A stretch of 6,033 nt of DNA, from NCBI GenBank assembly GCA_004366195.1, contig SIRV01000159.1, positions 1 through 6,033 of the forward strand, written 5' to 3'. Both the position numbers and the translations under genes were made by a program. This DNA comes from Actinomycetota bacterium (GTDB lineage Bacteria; Actinomycetota; UBA4738; HRBIN12). Below are positions 1 through 6,033 of the stretch, in pieces; positions within the stretch are counted from its first letter, which is position 1, and every line of letters begins with the position of its first letter. Below the pieces are notes generated by a model, which saw only the letters and a program-made list of their open reading frames with translations, made no database searches and had not been told where the DNA came from.

Positions 1-1196
1 CGTGCGGTCCGTCCTGGAGAGCGGCCGGGGCTCCCCGAGACCGAGGACCCGCTCGAGGCGGAGCTGTGGGCGAGCTGGGCCCTCGGGACCTTCTACAAGC
101 TCCCCATCCCCCTCCCCGCCAGGGACGAGCCTGAGCGCGTCCTCGTGCCCTCGCTCCTCGAGGCGGCGGAGGCGATGGGCGGGGCGGCGGGGCTCGCCGC
201 GGTTCGGGCGCTCGCCGCCGTGCTCGAGGACGATGACCGGGAGGACGCCCTCGCCGTCGCCGACCGGCTCGCGGCCTCGGGCGCGCCGGAGCCACCCTGG
301 GCCGGGGAGATCGGACGCCCGGCGTACGTGGACGGGTGGTGGTTCGAGGACCCCTACGGGGACCAGCGCGGGTACTTCGCCTCGTTCCGATACCCGGGGC
401 GACCGACCCACACCCTCATGGCCCTGTACGACGAGAACCTGGGCGGGATCATCAAGGACGCCTTCGCCGGCGTGCCCCTGGAGGACGCCCGGCGACGCAT
501 CGAGGACCAGGGGGAGGCCAGGGTCGCCGACGCCGACCCCGGAGAGATGGCGGCCCGCCTGATCGGGGCGATCCGGACCGGGGACCTGTACCTCGACAAC
601 GACTGGACGGACGACTTCCGGTACCTGCGGGCGCTGCTCCTCGCGCGGATGCGCCTCCTGCCGGCCGCCGTCCTCCGCGAGCCTGAGCCCCTCGAGGAGG
701 AGGCGCGGGAGGCGCTGCTCGAGGAGTTCCTCGCCTCCCCCGAGGGCGGGGGCGTGGACCGGGACGTCGCCCGGACCTGCCTGGATGTGCGGTGCGACCA
801 CCTCGACGGCGCCCCGCTTCGGTGGAGCCCCATCGTGGTCGAGCTGCTCCTGCTGGACACCGTCCCCCGCAAGGTCACCCTGGATGCCACGGGGATCCGG
901 CTGCTGCCGGACGTGATGCGGCGGTGGGTCCGCTTCGCCCTGGGTCGGCGCGGTCTTGAGGAGCGGTGGGTCGCCGAGACCGAGGAGGCCGTCCGGCGCC
1001 ACACCCGCGCCTTCCGGAAGGCGGCGACCGATCCGTCCCGCTTCGGCCCGGCCAAGGCCATCGCCCACACGATGATGGCGACGGCGTGGACATCACCGAC
1101 CGGGAGGCCGTCCGGGCCTGGATCGACGCCTTCAACGCCCGTCCACCGGAGGACCGCGACGCGCTGCTCGGCCCCCTCCCGGGGCTCGAGCCCTGA
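1..1196 (+). CDS. Uncharacterised conserved-type protein, 5'-partial, with an apparent frameshift near 1080
   Basis: Frame 1 is open from the first base of the window, so the gene almost certainly begins upstream. The GTG at 145 is an internal candidate start, but sense codons before it (for example LEAELWASWALGTFYKL) read like real protein. In-window codons 112-122 (GWWFEDPYGDQ) and 141-155 (LYDENLGGIIKDAF) are the most motif-like parts; helical, charged segments follow. There is no signal peptide, membrane helix or catalytic motif that I can name. Coding character leaves frame 1 after AIAHTMMA (about base 1080) and continues in frame 3 as GVDIT, then DREAVRAWIDAFNARP, to a TGA at 1194-1196. 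One extra G after base 1080 would join the two into a protein with roughly 398 in-window residues. I recall similar unnamed proteins from high-GC actinobacteria but cannot assign a family or function. The frame 1 continuation (1081-1515) is Arg/Gly-rich and looks non-coding. Whether the shift is a sequencing error or a real lesion cannot be told here. Confidence 0.7.
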
Positions 1197-1240
1197 CGTC
1201 GGCACCGCGACGCGGCGGGTCCGCGCCCAGGGCCGCAGAT

Positions 1241-1270
1241 GGACTGACATGCCTAAGTCCTATCGGTCAG
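1241..1270. promoter_or_regulatory. Overlapping short inverted repeats upstream of the antitoxin (possible operator)
   Basis: Two 5-bp perfect inverted repeats overlap in the gap before the antitoxin gene: GGACT (1241-1245) with AGTCC (1256-1260), and CTGAC (1244-1248) with GTCAG (1266-1270). The stretch is less GC-rich than its surroundings. Antitoxins of the Phd/YefM type usually repress their own operon by binding palindromes in this position, so an operator is a reasonable guess. The arms are short enough to occur by chance, and I see no convincing -35/-10 pair. Confidence 0.3.
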
Positions 1271-1274
1271 GAGG
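1269..1274 (+). promoter_or_regulatory. Strong Shine-Dalgarno (AGGAGG) that bears on the antitoxin start
   Basis: AGGAGG is a full match to the anti-Shine-Dalgarno core. It lies only 2 bases before the ATG at 1277, which is too close for efficient initiation, but 8 bases before the in-frame GTG at 1283, which is near-ideal. The spacing therefore favours GTG 1283 as the real start, shortening the antitoxin by two residues. Confidence 0.6.
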
Positions 1275-1276
1275 TC

Positions 1277-1519
1277 ATGACGGTGGCCGTCAGCGTGCAC
1301 GAGGCGAAGACCCACCTCTCGCGGCTGCTCGAACGGGTCGCGCGTGGCGAGGAGATCGTGATCGCGAGGGCGGGGAAGCCCGTGGCCAAGCTCGTCCCCT
1401 ACCGCGAGCCGCAGGGGCCTCGCGCCCCCGGCGCGTGGCGGGGACGCGTCCGGATCGCGCCGGACTTCGACGAGCTGCCGCCCGAGGTGGCGGCGGCCTT
1501 CCGAGGCGAACGCGCATGA
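1277..1519 (+). CDS. Phd/YefM-family type II antitoxin (VapB-like)
   Basis: An 80-residue protein, usual length for the family. Residues 8-21 (HEAKTHLSRLLERV) and 24-42 (GEEIVIARAGKPVAKLVPY) make the N-terminal Phd/YefM dimerisation and DNA-binding fold. Residues 52-78 (from GAWRGRVRIAPDFDELP to AAAFRGE) match the C-terminal segment that wraps the toxin in this group, typically paired with PIN-domain VapC toxins. Known role: neutralise the cognate toxin and autorepress the operon. Its TGA overlaps the ATG of a PIN-toxin remnant (ATGA, 1516-1519), the usual translational coupling of these pairs. That toxin is truncated, so this antitoxin appears to be an orphan unless it acts on another copy elsewhere. 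The start may be GTG 1283 rather than ATG 1277, judged by the spacing of AGGAGG at 1269-1274. The family call is firm; present function is inferred. Confidence 0.9.
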   Translation: MTVAVSVHEAKTHLSRLLERVARGEEIVIARAGKPVAKLVPYREPQGPRAPGAWRGRVRIAPDFDELPPEVAAAFRGERA

Positions 1520-1605
1520 GGTTGCTGCTGGACACCCACGCGTTGCTGTGGCGGCTCGCGGCCGACCCCGAGCTCTCGGAGGACGCGCCGACGCTCCCCG
1601 CATGA
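1516..1605 (+). pseudogene. Truncated VapC-like PIN-domain toxin remnant
   Basis: The ORF gives 29 residues beginning MRLLLDTHALLWRLAADPEL, the classic N-terminus of the PIN toxins that pair with Phd-type antitoxins. It includes the first catalytic-site aspartate (D6) in LLLDTHALLW. Family members are about 120-135 residues with three or four further acidic metal-binding residues; none of these follow. After about residue 22 the sequence (DAPTLPA) stops looking like a PIN domain, then ends at TGA 1603-1605. I find no PIN C-terminus in any frame before pilC ends at 1695, so this is a deletion rather than a simple frameshift. Nuclease activity is not expected. It lies in the same frame as the long frame 1 opening from the left-hand gene, which is coincidental. 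Confidence 0.8.
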
Positions 1606-1694
1606 CGGCGAAGGCGGGGTTCGGCTTCGCTGGCTCGACCGGCGAGCGCGGCCCACCCACGAGGCGCTGGGGGCCGACGTCCGGTACCTCGGCC
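1606..1694. other. Short convergent intergenic stretch with a weak hairpin
   Basis: This 89-base gap separates the toxin remnant (+) from the end of pilC (-). A stem pairs CGGCGAAG (1606-1613) with CTTCGCTG (1625-1632): eight pairs including one G-T, with an 11-base loop. It has no T-tract on either side, so a terminator role for the converging units is only possible, not shown. A smaller stem, GCTCG/CGAGC, lies at 1633-1647. No complete gene is visible. One + frame reads RLRWLDRRARPTHEALGADV and stops at 1700-1702, which might be the tail of a lost gene. Confidence 0.35.
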
Positions 1695-2906
1695 TCACTT
1701 GATCAGGTTGATGATGTTGAACATCGGCATGTAGAGGGCGATGACGGCCGCGCCGACCGCCCCGCCGATGACCGCGATGAGCAGGGGCTCGATCAGCGAG
1801 GTGAGGGCGTCCACCGTCGCCTCCACCTCCTGGTTGTAGAACTGGGCCACCTTGTCGAGCATCGTGTCAACGGCACCGGTCTCCTCCCCCACCGAGAGCA
1901 TCTGGACCACCATCGGGGGAAAGACGGCGTGCTTGGCGAGGGGCTTGGCGATGGACTCGCCCTCGCGCACGCTCCCCTTCACGTCCTCGACCGCGCGGGC
2001 GATGACCTGGTTGTTCACGGTCTCCTTCACGATCTCCATGGCCTGGAGGATCGGGACGCCGGACTTCAGCAGCATCCCGAAGGTGCTCGAGAACCGGGCC
2101 AGGGCCACCTTGTGGAAGAGCGGCCCGAAGACCGGGACGCGGATCTTCAGCGCGTCGACCTGGGCCCGGCCGGCCGGCGTCCTCTTGTACCGGCGGAAGG
2201 CGTAGCGCGCGCCGATCGCGCCGAGGACGACGAGCCACCAGTACGTGCGGACGAGCTTCGAGGCGCCGAGGAGGATCCGGGTCGGCAGCGGCAGGCTGCT
2301 CCCGAGGCTCGCGTAGATCGTCTCGAACTGGGGCACGATGAACAGCAGCATGGCCGCCATGATGAGGACCACGAGGATCACGACCACGACCGGGTAGGTC
2401 ATGGCCGACTTGATCTTCCGGCGCAGTTCGACCTCGGTCTCGATCGTGTCGGCCACGTCGAGGAGGACCTCGTCGAGGACGCCTCCGGTCTCGCCGGCCC
2501 GGATCATCGCCACGAACAGGTCGTTGAAGGCCTTGGGGTGCTTGGCGAGGGCCCCCGAGAGCGAGGAGCCCTGCTCGACGTCGGTCCGGACCTGGACGAG
2601 GATCTTCGCCAGCTCCTTGCTGGCCGTCTGCTCCGAGAGGATGGCGAGCGCCCGGAGGATCGGCAGGCCGGAGTTCACCATGGTGGCGAACTGGCGGCAG
2701 AAGACCGCGAGGTCCTTCAGCTTGACCTGGCCGGGCCGGAGGTTGATCTCCATCCGCAGGCCGGCGTTGGCCTTCCGGACCTCGATGGGGGTCAGGCCCT
2801 GCTCGCGCAGCTTCTGGAGGACGAGGAGCTCGCTGTCCCCGACCAGCTGTCCGGTGACGAGGTTCCCCGACCGGTCCCGGACCTTGTACTCGAACGTCGT
2901 CGGCAT
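1695..2906 (-). CDS. pilC: Type IV pilus inner-membrane platform protein PilC (GspF/T2SSF family)
   Basis: A 403-residue protein, the normal length for PilC. It sits in the cytoplasmic membrane as the platform on which the PilB and PilT motors act, moving pilin in or out of the fibre. The N-terminus (TFEYKVRDRSGNLVTGQL) is the family's usual opening. Two homologous T2SF domains follow. The first spans about 66-190 (LAVFCRQFATMVNSGLPILR, then MIRAGETGGVLDEVL at 134-148). The second spans about 269-392 (LARFSSTFGMLLKSGVPILQ, then MLSVGEETGAVDTML at 336-350). Hydrophobic segments lie at about 172-192, 222-236 and 371-393, the standard three-helix topology. ATG at 2906 has GGGAG 8 bases upstream. 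It is the last gene of the pilB-pilT-pilC series, 17 bases after pilT, and converges on the antitoxin/toxin remnant. GspF of a type II secretion system is the alternative, but the adjacent pilT argues for pili. Confidence 0.96.
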   Translation of the reverse strand: MPTTFEYKVRDRSGNLVTGQLVGDSELLVLQKLREQGLTPIEVRKANAGLRMEINLRPGQVKLKDLAVFCRQFATMVNSGLPILRALAILSEQTASKELAKILVQVRTDVEQGSSLSGALAKHPKAFNDLFVAMIRAGETGGVLDEVLLDVADTIETEVELRRKIKSAMTYPVVVVILVVLIMAAMLLFIVPQFETIYASLGSSLPLPTRILLGASKLVRTYWWLVVLGAIGARYAFRRYKRTPAGRAQVDALKIRVPVFGPLFHKVALARFSSTFGMLLKSGVPILQAMEIVKETVNNQVIARAVEDVKGSVREGESIAKPLAKHAVFPPMVVQMLSVGEETGAVDTMLDKVAQFYNQEVEATVDALTSLIEPLLIAVIGGAVGAAVIALYMPMFNIINLIK

Positions 2907-2914
2907 GGCGCGCG

Positions 2915-2919
2915 CTCCC
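2915..2919 (-). promoter_or_regulatory. Ribosome binding site of pilC
   Basis: Read on the minus strand, GGGAG lies 8 bases upstream of the pilC ATG (2904-2906), in the 17-base gap after pilT. It supports that start and independent initiation on a shared transcript. Confidence 0.55.
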
Positions 2920-2923
2920 GGCC

Positions 2924-4090
2924 TCAGTACTCGTACCCGCCGACCGACAGCCCGACGGCGGCCGCGGCGCCGGCGCCGGCGTGGTAGCCGGCGCTCGCCC
3001 CGCCGATCAGCCGGTTCAGCTCCTCGGGGTCGTGGCAGCGCTCGTAGGCGAGCTGCTGGGTGATCTTCCCGGCCTTCACGAGGTTGGCGAGGGACTGGTC
3101 CATGGTCTGCATCCCGAACCGCCCGCCGGCCTGCATGATCGAGTAGATCTGGTGGGTCTTGCCCTCCCGGATCAGGTTCCGAACCGCGGGGGTGCAGACG
3201 AGGACCTCGACGGCCACGACGCGACCGCGCCCGTCGGCCGTCTGGAGCAGCTGCTGGGTCACGACGCCCTGGAGGGTCGTGGCGAGCTGGACCCGCACCT
3301 GCTGCTGCTGGTGGGGCGGGAACACGTCGATGATCCGGTCGATCGTCTGGGGGGCGTCCTGCGTGTGCAGGGTGGCGAACACGAGGTGCCCGGTCTCGGC
3401 GGCGGTGATCGCCGTGGAGATCGTCTCCAGGTCCCGCATCTCGCCGACGAGGATGACGTCCGGGTCCTGCCGCAGGACGTGCTTGAGGGCGGCGGCGAAG
3501 CTGTGCGTGTCGGCGCCCACCTCCCGCTGGTTCACGATGCAGTTCTGGTGCTTGTGGAGGAACTCGATCGGGTCCTCCACCGTCATGATGTGCGCCTTCC
3601 GCTCCCGGTTCACGATGTCGACCATGGCCGCCAGGGTCGCCGACTTCCCCGACCCGGTCGGGCCGGTCACCACGACGAAGCCGCGGGGGTAGCGGGCGAG
3701 GTCCGCCACCACGCTCGGCAGGCCGAGCTCCTCGATGGTCTTGATCTCGTAGGGGATCAGCCGGAACGCGGCCCCCAGCGAGTCCCGCTGGAAGTACACG
3801 TTCACGCGGAACCGGGCCTTGCCGGGGAGCGAGTAGCTCATGTCGAGCTCGAGCTCCTGCTCCAAGCGCTCGCGCATCTTCTGGGGCAGGATCGCGTAGA
3901 TCATGCCCTGGAGGCCCTTGGGGGTCATCACGGGGTACTCGTCGAGCCGGACGAGGTCGCCGTGGAGGCGGATCGTCGGCGGGGCCCCCACCGTGAGGTG
4001 CAGGTCCGACGCGCCGCGCTCCAGGACGACCTCGAGGAGCTCGGGGATCGGGATCGCCACCTCCTGCTCTTCGGGTGCCACGATGCTCAT
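2924..4090 (-). CDS. pilT: Type IV pilus retraction ATPase PilT
   Basis: A 388-residue secretion-superfamily ATPase. Family members form cytoplasmic hexamers that use ATP to depolymerise the pilus at PilC, driving twitching, DNA uptake and surface sensing. The N-terminal PAS-like domain carries ASDLHLTVGAPP (27-38). The core has Walker A GPTGSGKS (143-150), the Asp box TVEDPIEF (170-177), atypical Walker B DPDVILVGEMRD (209-220) with E217, and the His box TGHLVFATLHT (233-243). AVRNLIREGK (302-311) is the PilT-specific C-terminal motif (classically AIRNLIRE), which separates it from PilB; it also lacks PilB's N-terminal module and cysteine zinc site. Residues 364-388 form an Ala/Gly/Tyr-rich tail beyond the conserved core, probably flexible. 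The ATG is one base after the pilB stop, with a purine-rich stretch (AGGGTGG) about 9 bases before it, so translation is probably coupled. Confidence 0.96.
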   Translation of the reverse strand: MSIVAPEEQEVAIPIPELLEVVLERGASDLHLTVGAPPTIRLHGDLVRLDEYPVMTPKGLQGMIYAILPQKMRERLEQELELDMSYSLPGKARFRVNVYFQRDSLGAAFRLIPYEIKTIEELGLPSVVADLARYPRGFVVVTGPTGSGKSATLAAMVDIVNRERKAHIMTVEDPIEFLHKHQNCIVNQREVGADTHSFAAALKHVLRQDPDVILVGEMRDLETISTAITAAETGHLVFATLHTQDAPQTIDRIIDVFPPHQQQQVRVQLATTLQGVVTQQLLQTADGRGRVVAVEVLVCTPAVRNLIREGKTHQIYSIMQAGGRFGMQTMDQSLANLVKAGKITQQLAYERCHDPEELNRLIGGASAGYHAGAGAAAAVGLSVGGYEY

Positions 4091-4091
4091 C

Positions 4092-5780
4092 TCACTTCAC
4101 CACCCTCGCGATCTCCTCGATGGACGTGAGGCCCTGCATGGCCTTCATGAGGCCGTCGGCCCGGAGGTCGATCATCCCCTGCTCGAGCGCCACCGCCCGG
4201 ATCGCCTCGGACGACGCGCGCTCCACGGTCAGCCGTTCGATCTCCTCGGACATCGGCATGACCTCGTACAGACCGAAGCGCCCCCGGTACCCGGTCCGGG
4301 AGCACGCCTCGCAGCCGACCGGCCGGTAGAGCTGGTGGATCTGCCCCATCTGCTCCTCGGTGAACCCGGCCTCGTGGAGCTCCTTGGGGTCGGGGACGTA
4401 CGGCTCCTTGCATCGCTCGCACAGGCGTCGGGCCAGGCGCTGGGCGACGACGCAGTCGATGGCCGACGCCACGAGGAAGGTCTCCACACCCATCTCCGTG
4501 AGACGGGTGATCGCGCTCGGGGCGTCGTTCGTGTGGAGCGACGAGAGGACGAGGTGCCCGGTCAGGGCCGACTCGACGGCGATCATCGCGGTCTCGCGGT
4601 CCCGGATCTCACCGATCAGGATGATGTCGGGGTCGGCCCGCAGGATCGAGCGGAGGGCCGAGGCGAACGTCAGGCCGGCCTTCGGGTTGATCTGGATCTG
4701 GTTCACGCCCGGCAGGCGGTACTCCACCGGGTCCTCGACCGTGATGATGTTGCGGTCGGGGCTGTTCACGATGTTCAGCGTGGCGTACAGGGTGGTCGAC
4801 TTCCCCGACCCCGTCGGCCCGGTGACGAGGATCGCGCCGTAGGGCTTGCGGAACGAGCGCTCGAACCGGCGGTACGCCTCCTCCTGGAACCCGAGCTCCG
4901 AGAGCTGGAGGATGGCGTTGGACTTGTCGAGGATCCGGATCACGACCTTCTCGCCGTACACGGTCGGGAGCGTCGCGAGCCGCAGGTCGAGCTGCCTGCC
5001 CGACACCCGCATGCTCACCCGGCCGTCCTGCGGCACGCGCTTCTCCGCGATGTTCAGGTCGGCCATCACCTTCAGGCGGCTGATGAGCCCGTTCTGGATG
5101 TTCTTCGGGGAGTGCATGACCTCGTGGAGCACGCCGTCCACCCGGAAGCGGACGCGCACGTCCTTCTCCGTGGGCTCGATGTGGACGTCGGAGGCGCGGT
5201 CGGCGACGGCCTGGGTCATGATGGCGTTCACGAGCTTCACGATCGGGGCGTCCTCGACGGCCGCCTCGACCTCGCTCAGGTCGCCCTCGGTCTCGAGCCG
5301 CTCGGCGGCCTCCGAGGCGAGGGCCTCCACCTGCTCGCCCATGGCCGAGAACTTCTGGATCGCCTGCTCGATGTCGTTGGCCGTGGCGACGACCGGCTGG
5401 ACGTCGCGACCGGTGAGGGTCCGGATGTCGTCGAGGGCGTAGACGTTCGCGGGGTCCGACATCGCGACGAGCAGCTTCCCGTCCCGCTCCCCGATCGGCA
5501 GCGCCCGGTACCGACGGCAGAGGGGCTCCGGCAGGAGCGAGGCGATCATGGGGTCGACCTTCGTCTCCGTGAGGTCGACGAACTCCAGGCCCACCTGCTC
5601 GGCGAGGGCCCGGACGAGGTCCCGCTCCTTGATGTAGCCGAGGTCGATGAGGGTCCGGCCGAGGGAGCGTGGCGTGCGGCGGTGCTCCTCCAGCGCGTGC
5701 TCCAGCTGCTCCTGGGTGAGGAGCCCCTGCTCGAGCAGGATCTGCCCGAGCTGCTTGGTCTTGCGCCTGGCCATCACCAT
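4092..5780 (-). CDS. pilB: Type IV pilus extension ATPase PilB (GspE/MshE-like)
   Basis: A 562-residue hexameric ATPase that powers pilus assembly at the inner face of the membrane through PilC. Residues 10-62 form an MshEN module of two 24-residue motifs separated by five residues, the c-di-GMP-binding architecture known from MshE. The rest of the N-terminal domain runs to about 145, followed by an acidic linker (about 156-178). The second N-domain contains ASDVHIEP (196-203). The catalytic core has Walker A GPTGSGKS (321-328), Asp box TVEDPVEY (347-354), Walker B DPDIILIGEIRD (383-394) with E391, and His box TGHLVLSSLHTND (407-419). Four cysteines (C454, C457, C490, C493) form the CxxC...CxxC zinc site typical of PilB/GspE and absent from PilT. 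The ATG at 5780 is preferred: AAGGG lies 11 bases upstream, slightly far, while GTG at 5777 and ATG at 5774 are further still. It starts 30 bases after the preceding gene's stop. Confidence 0.96.
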   Translation of the reverse strand: MVMARRKTKQLGQILLEQGLLTQEQLEHALEEHRRTPRSLGRTLIDLGYIKERDLVRALAEQVGLEFVDLTETKVDPMIASLLPEPLCRRYRALPIGERDGKLLVAMSDPANVYALDDIRTLTGRDVQPVVATANDIEQAIQKFSAMGEQVEALASEAAERLETEGDLSEVEAAVEDAPIVKLVNAIMTQAVADRASDVHIEPTEKDVRVRFRVDGVLHEVMHSPKNIQNGLISRLKVMADLNIAEKRVPQDGRVSMRVSGRQLDLRLATLPTVYGEKVVIRILDKSNAILQLSELGFQEEAYRRFERSFRKPYGAILVTGPTGSGKSTTLYATLNIVNSPDRNIITVEDPVEYRLPGVNQIQINPKAGLTFASALRSILRADPDIILIGEIRDRETAMIAVESALTGHLVLSSLHTNDAPSAITRLTEMGVETFLVASAIDCVVAQRLARRLCERCKEPYVPDPKELHEAGFTEEQMGQIHQLYRPVGCEACSRTGYRGRFGLYEVMPMSEEIERLTVERASSEAIRAVALEQGMIDLRADGLMKAMQGLTSIEEIARVVK

Positions 5781-5810
5781 GGCGAGCTACGCCCTTCGGT
5801 CCGGGTCGGC

Positions 5811-6033
5811 CTAACCATCGGCACCCGCGTCGCGCTCCTGAAGCAGCTGCGAGAACTCCCGGGCGAGGGAGAAGCGGTCGATCTCCTCGTCCTCCTCGGG
5901 CTCCTCCGGCTCCTCGGAGGAGCTGCCCCAGGGGGTCGCGGCGTCCTCGCGCTCGGGTCCGGGGGGCCTCGGCGCGTCGACGGGCGGCGCGGCTGCCTCG
6001 GCGCCCGGCTCGGCCCCGGATCCCTCCGCCTCG
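5811..6033 (-). CDS. Unknown protein, C-terminal fragment: acidic, Pro/Ala-rich tail, cut by window edge
   Basis: On the minus strand a frame is open from the right edge for 73 sense codons to a TAG at 5811-5813. The visible part is low-complexity, with Ala/Gly/Pro/Glu residues (for example EAAAPPVDAPRPPGPERED) and then an acidic run (SSSEEPEEPEEDEE). It ends in a more ordered, helix-like segment, IDRFSLAREFSQLLQERDAG. Third positions are almost all G or C, as in the neighbouring genes. It lies 30 bases before pilB on the same strand, so it probably heads or continues the same operon. I do not recognise the family: the disordered linker capped by a short amphipathic helix suggests a binding peptide, but that is inference. 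The N-terminal part outside the window would decide what it is. Confidence 0.65.
   Translation of the reverse strand, partial: EAEGSGAEPGAEAAAPPVDAPRPPGPEREDAATPWGSSSEEPEEPEEDEEIDRFSLAREFSQLLQERDAGADG

Noticed and set aside
354..1250. Long minus-strand open frame opposite the left-hand gene
   Set aside because: Its translation is Arg/Ser/Pro-rich with no recognisable motif, and it is antisense to a frame with much better coding character. GC-rich DNA lacks stop codons, so such frames are expected.
1081..1515. In-frame continuation of the left-hand gene into the toxin remnant as one 486-residue or longer protein
   Set aside because: After base 1080 this frame is Arg/Gly-rich and runs across a clear antitoxin gene in another frame. 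The true C-terminus of the left gene is in frame 3, and the shared frame with the toxin remnant is chance.
1606..1632. Hairpin as a rho-independent terminator
   Set aside because: The stem is modest with an 11-base loop and no following T-tract on either strand, so I list it only as a weak structure.
1548..2987. Plus-strand open frame of 479 codons across pilC
   Set aside because: It is antisense to pilC, and its Asp/His/Leu/Arg-rich low-complexity translation is typical of shadows opposite GC3-rich genes. The only coincidence is that it begins in the toxin remnant region.
2981..4129. Plus-strand open frame of 382 codons across pilT
   Set aside because: It mirrors pilT codon for codon on the opposite strand, with no domain motif; the strong PilT motifs on the minus strand explain the region.
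3639..4834. Near-repeat between about 3639-3678 and 4796-4834
   Set aside because: Both copies encode the Walker A loop (GPTGSGKS) of PilT and PilB. The similarity is shared ATPase ancestry, not a DNA repeat element.

Overview
The window is very GC-rich, with strong G/C preference at third codon positions, and GTG and ATG starts both look plausible. It carries a compact type IV pilus (T4P) motor block. Composition, the pilB-pilT-pilC order and the look of the left-hand hypothetical protein suggest a high-GC Gram-positive-type bacterium (Actinomycetota or a relative). This is inference from composition and synteny; no rRNA or other marker is present to settle it.

Left part (1 to about 1700, + strand): first comes the 3' portion of an uncharacterised protein gene whose reading frame breaks near base 1080, where a single missing G would restore a continuous protein ending at 1196. 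An 80-base gap with small overlapping inverted repeats and a strong Shine-Dalgarno follows. Then come a Phd/YefM-type antitoxin (1277-1519) and, overlapping it by ATGA, only the first ~22 recognisable residues of a VapC-like PIN toxin (1516-1605). The rest of the toxin is absent: the 3' end of the convergent pilC lies only 89 bases further on. This flank therefore looks eroded or rearranged.

Right part (1695 to 6033, - strand): four tightly spaced genes read right to left. They are the C-terminal end of an unknown acidic, proline-rich protein (entering from the right edge), pilB (extension ATPase with an N-terminal MshEN c-di-GMP-type module), pilT (retraction ATPase) and pilC (inner-membrane platform). 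Gaps are 30, 1 and 17 bases, so this is very probably one transcription unit. PilB and PilT hexamers would act in turn on the PilC platform to extend and retract a pilus. No pilin, prepilin peptidase (PilD) or alignment protein (PilM/N/O) gene lies in the window, and the cluster ends on the left at pilC.

I found no convincing undescribed system. The points most worth a second look are the PilB c-di-GMP motif with substituted end residues, the toxin-less antitoxin, the frameshift, and the unknown acidic protein co-transcribed ahead of pilB.
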